Part shown: in pieces, positions 12,501 to 24,154 of the stretch | Layout: every line of letters starts with the position of its first letter | Position numbering within the stretch: the first letter of the stretch is position 1 | DNA from: Brachionus manjavacas | Lineage: Eukaryota; Rotifera; Eurotatoria; Ploima; Brachionidae | Length of the DNA: 64,000 nucleotides | Direction of reading: 5' to 3' | Assembly: GCA_019054805.1 (NCBI GenBank) | Contig: JAHQIY010000006.1 | Span: 3,472,001 to 3,536,000 of the forward strand | Program-made: the position numbers and the translations under genes | The notes under the pieces: model-generated | Seen by the model: the letters and a program-made list of their open reading frames with translations, nothing else | What the model was told of the DNA's origin: nothing | Databases searched by the model: none

Positions 12501-15170
12501 AACTTTTTAAATAATCGTTAGCTAACCACCAAACACTAAGAAACGATTATATGAAGTTTTTAAGAATTTATTTTGTTCCATTCAAAAAATAATAAAATTG
12601 GGCTCAAATAATTTTGTGTAAGTGTAACAAGATCAAGGTAAACATCTTGCGTAACAATTTTTATAGGCAAAATTCAATTTAGTCATAAAAATAAACTAGG
12701 AAAAAAAATTAATTAAAATTAAGAGATAAATTTTAAAATTAATGAGTAATATTAAACTAGAAAATTTTGATTTTGACAAAAAATCCTAATCATTCAAGTT
12801 GTATCATGTTTCATATGAATAGGATTTATTTCAAGTTTTGATGAGATAAGAATGAGTTGATACTATCATTGAATTCGAGCAAGTTAACAATTTTAGGATT
12901 TAAAATTTTTTGTTTATTTTTATAATTTATAAGCAATGTTATTCAATAAAATATCTTGCAAACAATCAACACTTGACTAAAATATAGCACAGCAAAGTCA
13001 TTTGAGACCACTTTAAACTACCAGGTCATTTTATTTCAAAACCATCTAATATTTGAAAATTTCTATTTGTCTTTTAATAAAAAAAAAAATTGCAAAATTA
13101 AAATTAAAAAAAAAAGAGTTAGTTTGTTTTTTTTAAGAGTTTTGGTTGTTATTGTTGTTGATCATCCTGTAATATTTATGTGTGCCTCTAAGCATAATTT
13201 TTTATTTTGTAGCATGAAATTAAAAAAAAGATTTAGGTTTTTGGTTTTTTTTTTGCTGAAAATTACAAATTACCTAAGAAAAAATCCAACAAAAATGATT
13301 CCAATTCTTTTTTTAAATTTTAACCTAGTTCATTATTTTTATGCTAATAAAGTTGCTAAATACTAAACGGCCCTATGAATTAATAGAAAATATTGACCCG
13401 AAATATTGAATATAGGTGAGAGCTCTCTAGTTCCTAATTTCTCTGTCCGAGAGTGTTTTTCTCATTTAGAGACCAGACACTAGAACTCTTGGAGACACGC
13501 TGATTATTGATTTATTGATTTTCGCATTTCAGTTTGTGCTCATGGATACCTGTGTGATTTTGTCAAATACCTTTTTTACGTACTGAAATGCTCTCGATTG
13601 TATTATATCACTTTAGATTAATCTCGCTGGGCCAAGTCACGTATAATTCTATAGCAAGCTAGTGATAAGGCAAGGGTTTTGGGTTTTTGAAATAGAAAAA
13701 AATGGCAAGTTTTTATACGACAAATAAAGTTGGAACAAGATAAGGAATTTGTGTAAATTAAGCAGCAAAATTTTATTTTTAAAATTATTTTTGTTTAGAA
13801 ATCTAAATTAAAATATACTAAACTAAGAAAAAAAATAAACATTCCAAGATCTAGTCTTTTTTTTGAAGAATTTTTACAATATTTTTTTCCTAATTGAAGA
13901 AATTAAAAATGATACAAACTTAGAGCATTGTTGTAAATTGTTGTAGAATTTGCAATAATTACAAATAGTTTTTTTTTCGATTTTTTAGTTTAAACATACA
14001 GAAATTTTAAAACATAAATAATTCAATTAACTAAAGTATTTCAATTAATTTAGCCAAATAATAACTATCTTGGCTCTGATATAGATTGATTAAGTTTTTC
14101 AATTAATTGTCAAAATTGGTTTATAGTTTACTTGAAATAGCCGAGCAGTTGGCAAAATATTAGAATTGGCATTCAATTATGAACAAGTTTTCCAAACCCT
14201 AATGATATTGTCAAATAATCTTTTTTAATTCGGCCAATCTATCACTTGAAGTGCCTTTAGATGACCTGATTTTGTATACTAAAGTACTTTTAATAGTTGA
14301 ATAAGTTTGCAGAATTTTCAAAAAGAACGCTTTAGTTTGTTCTCAATTAAGCTTCATATATTTGATAATAAATAAAGCTTTGAACTATTTTTATTTTTTA
14401 ATTTTATTTGAACAAATAAGCTATAAAATTCAGCAATAAGGTTTATTTATGCAAAATGTTACGAGGACCCGATTCCGTAGTTTGCTCAAGCCTTGAATTG
14501 GCACAGAAAATTTAAGCAATTTTTGTTCAATCTGATTCGAAAAATGGTTAATACTTAAAAAATTATTAACTTTTTTAAATATTTGTGGTATTTAAATGTA
14601 CATGGTCATCTCAATTTTAAACTTCTGCTCCACGTTTTTAGTAATTTTTAGTAGTTTTTTTTTGCATTGTCAACAAAATATTGATTTGTTTCCTATGTAT
14701 TTTATTTGTTTGATGACTAGATTATTTTAAGTGATTTTGTTAATTCAATAATCAATAATTTATTAGTTTAAGCAGAACAATTAATTTTTGTTTAATCTAT
14801 CAATAGCCCTGAGAGTCACTCAATTTTCAAAATGACTTGATTAAAAATTTATTTCAGTAAATTCAAGATTTGAGCAAATAATTTAGTCATTTTTTTCTAA
14901 ATTACATAATGATAAGTAAACTTGTTTTTACTTATAACACTATCGTTTAAAGAAAAGAAAGTTCTGCTAAGTTTAAAGTTTGATTTGAAATTTTCAATTT
15001 TTTTTTTAAAATAAGATATTTCTAATTTTCGATCAGAGTTTTAGATGTAAACACACTGAAAAAGAATGCAATAGTTCTTTTTAAAATTTAGCCAAGTCGA
15101 ATAATTGTAAAATTTGTAATCAAACTTAAGATTCAATAATTTGATTTGATCAAATTAACAACAAAATATT
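9530..15170. other. Gene-poor AT-rich interval
   Basis: About 5.6 kb without a gene I can support. Slightly less AT-rich patches occur at about 10380-10470, 11230-11520 and 13420-13680. The middle patch contains a 75-codon plus-strand open frame (11292-11519) beginning with a non-ATG codon and resembling nothing I recognise. The last patch contains a 10-bp palindrome, GAGAGCTCTC. These may be very old transposon remains or regulatory DNA for the kinase downstream. Confidence 0.5.
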
Positions 15171-16821
15171 ATGAATTCACCTCTCGTAAATAGCAATTGT
15201 ATCAACAATACAAACCAATTGATAAACACTAGAAATACCTTTGAGGAATTGTACCATTGTGATAGTGAAGTCGGAAAGTGAGCATCGAATTTTATTCGAA
15301 TTTTTTTTCTAATTAAATTTTGTTTAAATTAATTTTTTTAAATCAAAAGGGGTCGATACGCAACAGTAAAAAAATGTTACTGTAAGCGAACCAAAAAATG
15401 TTTTGCAGCCAAAATAATCAAAAACTACCGCACTAAGAACAACTTCAATCTTAATATAGTCAATAATGAAATAATTGCATTGACATTGGCAAGATCTCAT
15501 CCTTCAATTGTAACTCTGTACGAAGTATTTCAGCAACAATCAGAAACAATTCTAATTCTTGAATAGTAATCATTTTAAATAATAACTATTTACATTGGTC
15601 TAGTTATCATTTATTTTAGTGCCACTGAGAAGGACCTTCACATCTTTCTTGACAGTGAAGGTGTATTCGAAGAAGAAAATGCATGTGAAATAGTTTACCA
15701 GATTTTGAAAGCATTGAGTTTTTTGCATTCAAAAAGTATACTTCATTTGGACATCAAGCCTGAAAATGTGCTCCTAATGAACCCATTGAGTTCAAAAAAC
15801 AATTCTCATGACACTGATGATTGTGAGTATAGCAATACAGATAAAATATTCGATTCGGACAAACCAATAAAAGTGAAATTGTGCGATTTCAGTTTTTCAC
15901 AGATAATGACACCGGGTAAGGAGATACTGGGCATGATGGGCACAGTGGCCTACTCCGCGCCCGAAGTACTCCAATACGAACCCTTGACAAAAGCCACTGA
16001 CATGTGGAGCTTGGGAGTTTTGACATATGTCTTGCTCACTGCATACACCCCATTCGGAAATGGCACCGAAAAAAACCTTGAGACCGAGACAAATATTTTG
16101 AGTGTGCGTGAACAAGAATTCAAGTGTACCGATGAGTATTTCGGTGATATTTCACGAGAAGCCCAGGACTTCATCGAGAGTCTAATTAAATTTAAACCAA
16201 AGTAAAGAGTTTTCGAATAAAATAATTTTATTATATGAAAAAAAAATTAATTTTTTTAGACAACGTTTAAATGTTGAAGAGGCTTTAAACCACAAGTGGT
16301 TCAAAAAATTTAAAATAGATGCCATTTCTGAAGACATTGAAAATTTAAATTTGGACAAAAAACCGGTCGAGCTAGAAATCAGAGACCGGGTTGTGTACAC
16401 AAACACCTACACTTCGAAAAATGGAGTTTGCTCCAACAAGACTTTGTCTTCGATCACCAATACAATAATCGAAATAAAAGATGACAAAAACAACAATAGC
16501 TTGACTTCGTTGAGCAACTCAAATGACTTGAAATCATCATCGAGCTCGTCATTATCTTCAAACGAAAATTGTGACATCAAAACAGAACACTACACTTACG
16601 AAGTATCAGAAAATGAAGTGAAAAAAAGCGATTATTGTGTGCTAAATAGTTTAATTTCATCAACAACAACAAGTTTTATTATGCCTTCTAGTGTTCTTTC
16701 CAGCAATGAGAGTACTGAAAATCACCCAAACAATGATACACGACTAGTTTCAAATAATTTTTCTTCTTCTTCTTCTTCAGTTTTTTGCCATAAAGCATCT
16801 AAAATTTCCAACCAATATTAA
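15171..16821 (+). CDS. DRAK/DAPK-type Ser/Thr protein kinase with Ser-rich tail
   Basis: Four plus-strand exons (15171-15277, 15350-15565, 15620-16201, 16260-16821) join in phase into 488 residues. The N-terminal kinase domain spans about residues 28-300. It has a glycine loop VGKGRYATV (34-42), Lys57 in CFAAKII, a catalytic loop HLDIKPEN (150-157), D197-F-S, SAPE (220-223) and DMWSLGVLTYVLLT. HLD instead of HRD and the DMW..G...Y.LLT block are typical of DRAK (STK17) kinases within the death-associated family, which signal in apoptosis and cytoskeletal control. The unusual change is DFG to DFS: the metal-binding Asp is kept and Gly becomes Ser. The C-terminal 150 residues are low-complexity, rich in Ser, Asn and Thr, with no death domain, ankyrin repeats or clear calmodulin-binding helix. 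The start ATG is the first in frame with the glycine loop. Confidence 0.85.
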
Positions 16822-19003
16822 ATGCAACAGTTTCTAAATGAGTGCTATTCTATATTTTAATAGATTTATGAATTTATATTTAACAAGATAAGAAGCAAAA
16901 ACAACCATTTTAATTAGCCTCCCTCAACCTGGTTGCTTAAGACCTATTCCATTAGAGTGCATTAAATTGGATCCTTTATTTATTGGTGATGATTCAAACA
17001 AATCTGGTGATCAATATTAATTCTTTTCGGTTCATTTTCAAATTTCAATGCAGATGGACCGAAAAGTATGGACTGTTGAATTATCCATTCCATTTTTTTT
17101 AGAATTAAATATTTCACCCTGATGGTTGTTTTTGCCGATATTGTCATTTTTAAATAATTTTTTTTATTTTAAATATTTATCATTTAAATATTTTTAAAAA
17201 TCTGAGAGAAAGCCTCTAGTCGAAGATCGATATTGCTCTTAAGCTAACTCTCGGTGCTTGACTTAATTACCTCAGGTGTACTCAATTGAACTTAAGAATA
17301 TGTGAAATTTGACCAGAGGTTTTTGTATACTAAATGTATATTTATTATGACTGTTTTTTTCTAATTAAATATTTTTGAAATAATTAAATCAGTAAAAAAA
17401 ATTCTCTTTTAAAAATAAGTATTTAGCTTACTTTAAGTGATTTACATAGCCCCTTATTTAGAAAATGTAAGTTATAAAAAAAACATTTTTTTTTAAATTG
17501 AATTAAACCTTAATATTTTCTGTGTATTTTGTAAATATTATTTGCTGCAATGGTAATTGGTTTGATAGAATGGAAGTTGGCAAAAAAATTGATACAAATG
17601 TTAAATGTGCGGACTTGAATAATGACATTTTCAATGAATAAATATTAAAAAAAAATATTAATTTAGATCATTTTCATGCAATAAAATACTTGTATTGTAT
17701 TTTGTTTTTAAAACCAAAAGATATAAACCAAAATTTGTATTTTAATATTAGAAAAATAATAATCACAATCAAAGCCAAGTGAAAGAAAAAAGTTTTTTAT
17801 TTTTTTTTATTATTCTTTTATATATCAGAAATAACCAGAAGACTAAATTTAAAATCAAATAAAAATTTCAAAACTTTCTCGAATTTTTTAATTGGAATAT
17901 GAATAATAAATAATTTACTAAAGTATTGTTTTATTTAATTAAAACTCTGATATGAAAACAATCTGTTTATTTTTTAAATTAAGCTTGCTGGCCTAGTATG
18001 GGTCGAAAAGGAAACTAAAAATCTAAACAAATTACTAAGTCCTCGATGGATCACAAAAAATGAAACAAAATTAACAGAAATTGTTTTATTTTTATTGTTA
18101 AAGCAACGTTTTTAGCTTTTATTTCTCTGTGGCTATTAAATCGGTATAAAATTTTTTTTGATATAATTAATCGATTCAGAATTTAAATAAATTAAAACTC
18201 ATTTTGGTACTCTCCATTATTTGCATTTGTTAAAAAGCATTCTAAGAATAAGTTCAAAAATAAGTTTATCAACAATGAAAATTGGCAATCCTTTTAAATC
18301 AAAACCCTTTCGGACGAAAGAGCAAAGCTTGTTAAATCGTATTAAGCTAATGCATATAAAACTTGAAGCCTGCTTTTGTTCTTATAATAAAATTAAGCCT
18401 TTCATGGTATTTTCATAATTTATAATTAAACTTTTGATTTTATTCAATTTAATATTAGCTTTTAATTTTTCAGTTTTTATTTGTGCTGCTGCCATAGAGC
18501 TTTTTTCTCTACCTTTTTTCTTCTAACTTATTAAATTGCTTGAAATAAAATATGTTGTCGTTAACATCGCCTAAATATTTTGAAATTTTCCAATAAAAAA
18601 ATTTTTATATCTCCGTCATTTATATCTGTAACTAGTATTTTCTAAATTTGAAAATTAAATTAAATTTTTCAATAATTTATTTTTTCCAATCAATAAAATT
18701 TCTTACTACTTTTTCTTGTCAGTAAAAACATTTAACACGATAAAGATAGTGAATATTTAAGTAAAGTTTTATCATTTTCTTTGTAAAAGCTAATGATAAA
18801 AATTAAATAAATAAAAAAATACTAGATTAATATTTTTAAAGATTTATTTCAAAAAATGAATATCTTAAGAACGTTCTTTAAACAATCATAATTTCAAAGG
18901 TGCTAAAGATTAAGATTTTTCAAGTTAAAATTCGTTTTAATTAAAACAATTAAAATTTAATAATCAAAAATTTTATTTTTAGTAATCAAAAAATTAGGTA
19001 AAA
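16822..19003. other. Intergenic, no gene seen
   Basis: The first 500 bp is moderately AT-rich and probably includes the kinase 3-prime UTR. The remainder is very AT-rich. A 65-codon open frame beginning with a non-ATG codon lies at 18221-18418. It shows no recognisable domain and is probably chance. Confidence 0.5.
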
Positions 19004-19666
19004 ATGTCTTGGGAAATGGAATTGAATGACGAAGTTTTGGAGGATTTGTATGAGTGGATAGACCAAATTCCATTAAGTCGTCAAAAAAAGCGGATTGAAA
19101 GAGACTTTTCGGACGGATATTGTGTTGGAGAGATAGTTAAACATTTTTTGCCTCAGTTTATCGAGTTACATAATTTAACACCAGCACATAACTTACAGCA
19201 AAAACTTGCTAATTGGGGCATATTAAATCATAAAGTGTTCTCGAAATTTGGTTTAAATGTTCCTTTGAATATAACCCAGAATATTTCTAATGCTAAACCG
19301 GGATACATTGAAGTATTCTTGTACAATTTGAGATACAAAATAGATGAAAAATTGAATGAAATCGAGATTAAACAACAACATAAAGCAAAAAATTCACCCA
19401 GACAAAATGCTTCTTCTTTAAGTAAAGTTAAAGTGCCTACTCAATTGAGAATCGAATATGAAGAAAAAGTCCAAGAATGTCTGCAACAGGCAGAAGAAAT
19501 CGAAGTATTAAATGCGAAAATTCGACGTTTGGAGCATTTATTAGATTTAAAAGAGACCAGAATTTCGGAACTTACCGACAAATTGGAAAAATATAGACCC
19601 ACTGGAATTTCAGCGGATTCTTCCCGGCTTCGTAATAACAACAAAAATTCATTAATATTGTCTTAA
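19004..19666 (+). CDS. SPEF1: Sperm flagellar protein 1 / CLAMP (CH-like microtubule binder)
   Basis: A single exon of 220 residues. Residues 8-112 form the SPEF1 calponin-homology-like domain. Diagnostic stretches are LYEWIDQIPLSR (15-26), RDFSDGYCVGEIVKHFLPQF (33-52), the NLQQKLANWGILN block near 68 and PGYIEVFLYNLRYKIDEKL. SPEF1 binds and bundles microtubules and is needed for the central pair of motile cilia and for planar polarity. A polar linker (about 125-145) leads to a predicted coiled coil at about 150-200, with heptad-like leucines in EVLNAKIRRLEHLLDLKETR. Length is close to the family norm of about 230. It ends 59 bp from the PPOX stop and the two genes converge. The start is the only ATG upstream of the conserved domain. 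Confidence 0.93.
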   Translation: MSWEMELNDEVLEDLYEWIDQIPLSRQKKRIERDFSDGYCVGEIVKHFLPQFIELHNLTPAHNLQQKLANWGILNHKVFSKFGLNVPLNITQNISNAKPGYIEVFLYNLRYKIDEKLNEIEIKQQHKAKNSPRQNASSLSKVKVPTQLRIEYEEKVQECLQQAEEIEVLNAKIRRLEHLLDLKETRISELTDKLEKYRPTGISADSSRLRNNNKNSLILS

Positions 19667-19725
19667 GATTGTAAAAACTTTTTAATTAAATTATTTTTAT
19701 TCATTTTAGATAAATTAAAAATAAA

Positions 19726-21652
19726 CTATTTTAATAAATTTTTCACTATGCTGTTATTTATAAGCTCGTCTTGAACCAATTTTCTTGCGTTAAAAATGCA
19801 ATCATTGATTCCAATGCCGTCATATGAAAAACCAGTCAAATATAATCTCTCGTTTAAGTCATACTCTTTAAGTTGACTCTTAATTTGATCCAAAAGTTGC
19901 AAATGACCAACTCTGTATTGAGGGATCGCTTCCTAAAAAATGATCAAAAATTTTTTTATAAAATTCAATATTTTGAATTTTACTTTTAAAATAGAAATTT
20001 CTTGATAATCAGGCTCAACTTTAAGATCTAAATGCTTTCTAATTTCAGAAAAGGCCAAGCTTAATACTTCATCTGAACTCTTGTTTTTCAAATATTCGTC
20101 AAACCAAGCGCCTCCCATCATAACCTAAAAAAAAAAACTCTCTATATAAATGTACTTGTAATGTTTAAAGGATTTTACAGTCAAGCAAGTGTTATTTTCC
20201 TGTGGTCGATTGAACACAGAATCAAAAATGCAGCCTAATATTGGCGATTTTTGACTAGATGGAACCAAATACCCAAAGCCCTTTAAAATAATTGCTTAAT
20301 TCAAAATATAAACAAGTTTTTTATCACTTTTAATGGAAGAACATTATCTTTGAATAAAAAGTTAACAACAACCATATCAACTGCATCTATTTTGGCCAAG
20401 CTTTCTTTTAAACGGGAAAATTCGTCAGGCAAAAATTGATTATTTACTAAAAAATAGAAAAATGAACTTAAATTATCTTTAAAAAAGGAGTTGATTACGT
20501 TTGGAATAAACTGAGCTAATTACTATATCAAAATCTTGCTGAGAGTTCCTCGAAGAAATGGTCATTGATTTGTCTTTTGTCTCTTTTTTGAAATTTAATG
20601 ATTGAACTGGTTCATTTAGGCAAAGTTTGACATTGTCATATTTAGAAAGCTCTTCAGCTAATCTGTCTGTTAATTTGTGCATTCCGTCTTTAAATCTCCA
20701 AACTGATTGATGTTTATATTCATGTCTTAATTCCAATAAATCTTGGTATTTTTCATAATTTTCCGACTTTGGATCTTAAAAAGAAAATTACAATTTTGAA
20801 TATTTTTATTTTTTTCTAATTACTTTTGGCTTTGTCAAACGCCCCTTTGCTTATTGAACCAAATTTTTCTTCATATTCATAAAAATTTTTTAATAAAGCT
20901 GCTGCACTCAAATTTCTAATATCACCACCAGTAATACCTGATTTACTTTACTTTATTTTTTTTAAGTATTTTTTTTTAAAATAAAAACCTTTGAAGACGG
21001 GATCAATTAAATTTTCAGCAATATCTGGATCCAAACGCCTTGAAATAAACGACCAGATAGTCTCATCCTGAACACTTGGGTCTCGTTTTGGTGATCGCAA
21101 CTCTTTGAACAGATATCTTAGCAGACCTTTGGACATGAGCGGAGTTTTTCCAACAAGTTTAGGTTCTTTGAAGCTATTTTACAATTTTTTTTAAGCAAAA
21201 AAAATTATTATACTAATTGCGTTTATTCGGCCATTAAAGTAAATGTATCTATTAACTGAAGCAGGATGGTTTTTTGATATAATCTCAATATCAGAAGACA
21301 AATTCAAATCTTTTGCCTATAATTAAAATTTTTTTAATAATTGCAGAATAATTTAATAGACTAAATCAGACCAATTTAATAGAATTGATTTCTTTTAGCT
21401 CACCAGTAGCTAAGCGAAGAGTTCGAGGACCTTTTTCAAGAAAAACAGTCTCGTTGTTGATTGATGCTTTTTTAGAATCGATCCATCCACCGAACCTGTT
21501 CGAAGCCTCATACAAAACAATCTTTTTTTGTTTGTTAATTTAATTGAAAAAATAAATTCATAAAATACTTCTGAAACAGGCAAACTGAATTTTTTAAGGT
21601 AATATGCTGCGGATAAACCAGAAATTCCACCTCCAATTACTGCAATTTTCAT
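19726..21652 (-). CDS. PPOX: Protoporphyrinogen oxidase, 10 exons
   Basis: Ten minus-strand exons (21569-21652, 21372-21521, 21214-21316, 20989-21165, 20824-20937, 20499-20774, 20328-20446, 20179-20280, 19984-20124, 19726-19932) join in phase into 490 residues. The family is usually about 475. The FAD-binding GxGxxG loop is IGGGISGLSAAYYL at 6-19, with FGGWIDS and EKGPRTLR following. Central blocks ENLIDPVFKGITGGD and AVDMVVVNF are present. The C-terminal KGFGYLVPSS, EAIPQYRVGHLQ and GFSYDGIGINDCI blocks complete the FAD site. The enzyme oxidises protoporphyrinogen IX to protoporphyrin IX with oxygen, the penultimate step of haem synthesis, on the mitochondrial inner membrane. For exon 4 the acceptor at 21165/21166, not the nearer AG at 21174, keeps the frame. 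Introns are 46-55 bp in most cases. It is divergent with RFC2. Confidence 0.92.
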
Positions 21653-21863
21653 TTTTTTCTAAAATTTTTTAACAAAAATATTATTTAATCTAATTATTTA
21701 TTTAACTTTATTTTGCACCATGTAATCTCTCGGGCTCATAATAAAAAATTTTGTTCAAGATTTAATTTCAGAATAATAAATTAGTTGTGAATTTAAAAAG
21801 CTTGTTTGATGCAACATTTTACCAAATTAACAAAATTTAAAAATAACAATTCTCATTTTTAAA
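21653..21863. promoter_or_regulatory. Probable shared promoter of PPOX and RFC2
   Basis: Only 211 bp separates the two divergent start codons, so both promoters and both 5-prime UTRs must lie here or overlap. The stretch is AT-rich except for a short GC-richer island around 21718-21740 (CACCATGTAATCTCTCGGGC). I see no convincing TATA box among the many AT runs. Confidence 0.45.
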
Positions 21864-22895
21864 ATGAGCAGTGAAATAATGGATTTTGAACCAACAGCCG
21901 AGTTGGTAAACAAAAAATCTCAAGTCAAAGAAGCCAATCCTAATTTGCCTTGGGTTGAAAAATATCGACCAATTTTATTGAATGACATTGTAGGTAATGA
22001 AGAGACAATCAACCGACTAAAGGTGTTTGCCGAAGATGGTAACCTTCCAAATTTGATAATTTGCGGACCTCCTGGTACCGGAAAAACAACATCAATACTT
22101 TGTTTGGCAAGACAACTTTTGGGTATACAGTGTTTTAAAGATGCAGTATTGGAGATGAACGCATCGAATGATCGAGGCATCGAAGTGGTCCGGAACAAAA
22201 TAAAAATGTTTGCTCAAAAAAAAGTTACTCTGGAAAAAGGTAAGCATAAAATAATAATATTGGACGAGGCTGACAGCATGACAGATGGTGCTCAGCAAGC
22301 GCTTAGACGAATCATGGAAATTTACTCAAATACAACAAGATTTTGTCTTGCGTGTAATAATTCAGAAAAAATAATTGAACCAATTCAGTCAAGATGTGCT
22401 ATTTTACGCTATTCTAAGTTATCAGATAAGCAAATTTTGAAGCGTCTACTTGAGATTGCCGAGGCTGAAAAATTGAGCTTTACTGATGATGGCCTAGAAG
22501 CGATCATTTTTACAGCTCAAGGTGATATGAGACAAGCTATCAATAATCTACAGTCAACTCATAATGGTTTTGGTCACATAAATAGCGAAAATGTTTTTAA
22601 AGTCTGTGATGAGCCTCATCCTTTAATGATTAAACAAATGTTAGATAATTGTTTGGAGCAAAAGCTTGATGAGGCTTTAAAAGTATTGTCTCATTTATGG
22701 AAACTGGGCTACTCGGCTGATGATATTATTAATGTGATATTTAGAGTTTGTAAAAATGCTCAAATGGCTGAGTACTTAAAATTGGAATATGTCAAGCAAA
22801 TAGGACTAACTCATGCACGAACAAGCCAAGGTTTAAATAGTTTACTGCAGTTAAATTCTTTATTAGCGCAGTTAACCAAAATTGTATTAAAATAA
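21864..22895 (+). CDS. RFC2: Replication factor C subunit 2 (small clamp-loader subunit)
   Basis: A single exon of 343 residues, close to the family length of 350. It is the AAA+ ATPase subunit of the RFC complex that loads the PCNA sliding clamp at primer ends in the nucleus. Visible motifs are PWVEKYRP (RFC box II, 29-36), Walker A GPPGTGKT (68-75), MNASNDRG, Walker [10 protein letters not shown] (131-139), SRC (176-178, the arginine finger acting in trans), [16 protein letters not shown] (sensor 2 region) and the C-terminal collar helices with DEPHP and [23 protein letters not shown] together with KVCDEPHP separates RFC2 from RFC4 and RFC5. All catalytic residues are intact. No intron is needed, unlike its multi-exon neighbour PPOX. 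Confidence 0.96.
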   Translation: MSSEIMDFEPTAELVNKKSQVKEANPNLPWVEKYRPILLNDIVGNEETINRLKVFAEDGNLPNLIICGPPGTGKTTSILCLARQLLGIQCFKDAVLEMNASNDRGIEVVRNKIKMFAQKKVTLEKGKHKIIILDEADSMTDGAQQALRRIMEIYSNTTRFCLACNNSEKIIEPIQSRCAILRYSKLSDKQILKRLLEIAEAEKLSFTDDGLEAIIFTAQGDMRQAINNLQSTHNGFGHINSENVFKVCDEPHPLMIKQMLDNCLEQKLDEALKVLSHLWKLGYSADDIINVIFRVCKNAQMAEYLKLEYVKQIGLTHARTSQGLNSLLQLNSLLAQLTKIVLK

Positions 22896-24136
22896 ATTAA
22901 ATGATGTAATTATTACTATTCAGGGGTATCTTTTTTTTTAATATTTTCTTTGTAAATGAATCGATTAAATTTTTATTAATTCAATAAAAAAATTAAAAAT
23001 TTTAAAAATTTTAATAATAATATGATCGGAAATCGAACTCCGAAAGTTTGACTCAAAAACTTTCTATTGTAGAAATTGGAAATTTTTGTTCAGCAATAAT
23101 ATATTTTTTTTCCGAATCTTATTTTTAAAATTGATTAAAAAGAATGGAAATTATAATTCCCCAATATTGGTGCTATAAAGAAATTGTAAGATAATTTCTG
23201 TAAAGTCCAATGGTGGCTGTCCAATAAACAAAATTATCATTATTGATTGACAAAATGGTAAAATTATTTATTTGATTATCCAGTCTTATACAAAGAGACT
23301 AATACATTTTAGAATTTAATTTGAGTTTGTAAAAAAGCAAAAATTTTAAAACACTAATGATCCCTTTTAGTAATTTTATTATAAAACAAAATAATTTTTT
23401 GTTTTGATTTGATTTTATATTTTGATTATCCTTAGTATTCAGCTTTTTTTAATAATTTTAAAATCTGTGTTAGATTTAAAATATAAAAGAAAATGATACA
23501 AATAGATCAAAATAAAAAATATTTATACATTTCGATCTTGTTATTTAAACTTAATTGATTGAAGAGATTTTTTTTTAAATTAAATTAATTAAACATTAAG
23601 AATTCAGCCTTAAAAATATTAAAAATATTTTTTTGTTTTAAACCAAATACTTGTTCTCGTTCACGCAACTTTATAAATCAAACTAAACTATGCTTATTAA
23701 AATTTTATTATCAAGTAATGATTGTTTTTCAATTTATTTATTTTATCACCAATAAATTAAAATTCTCCCGAAAAAATTCGAGTGCAAAATGTTCATAATG
23801 AATATTATCTAATACAATATTAAGATTATACATTTTCTTTATCGTATTTATTAAAAAAGCCATCAGGAATTATGTTAATAATAAGTAAGAAAATTGTAAT
23901 CTTTCGACTTGAACTTGCTACACTAACTCGGAAAAATTTCTTTGTTAGCCTTTAACTTAGCGTTGCAAAATAAATTAAGAGAAATTCTAAAAAATCCAAA
24001 AATCTTTTAAAAGGACGCAAACCAAAGTTTGATAGACATATTTATTTAAAGAGTCAATATTTAAAAATTTAAAACCAATTTTCTATTTAATCACAAATTT
24101 TTAATAGATAATTTAGAAATATTTTAATTTTTGGAC
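22896..24136. other. Intergenic, no gene seen
   Basis: About 1.2 kb of AT-rich sequence between RFC2 and STARD7. A short minus-strand stretch at 23025-23080 resembles the anticodon and T-arm part of a tRNA but lacks the rest; it is recorded as rejected. A few direct repeats of TTTAAAAATT type are present. Confidence 0.5.
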
Positions 24137-24154
24137 ATGTGGCTAAAATTATGA
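24137..24154 (+). promoter_or_regulatory. Upstream micro-ORF overlapping the STARD7 start codon
   Basis: An ATG at 24137 opens a five-codon frame (MWLKL). Its TGA stop shares bases with the STARD7 ATG at 24151 in an ATGA arrangement. If the mRNA begins upstream, ribosomes could translate this frame and re-initiate at the main start, or leak past it. Confidence 0.35.

Noticed and set aside
21166..21173. Nearest acceptor (AATAG) for PPOX exon 4
   Set aside because: Using it shifts the frame and meets a stop; the next AG eight bases on restores PKLVGKTPLMSKGLL in frame.
23025..23100. tRNA-like piece on the minus strand (GGAGTTCGATTTCC T-arm and a 7-base anticodon-type loop)
   Set aside because: No D-arm or A box, the T-stem does not pair canonically, position 37 is a pyrimidine, and no 7-bp acceptor stem exists. 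At best a fragment.
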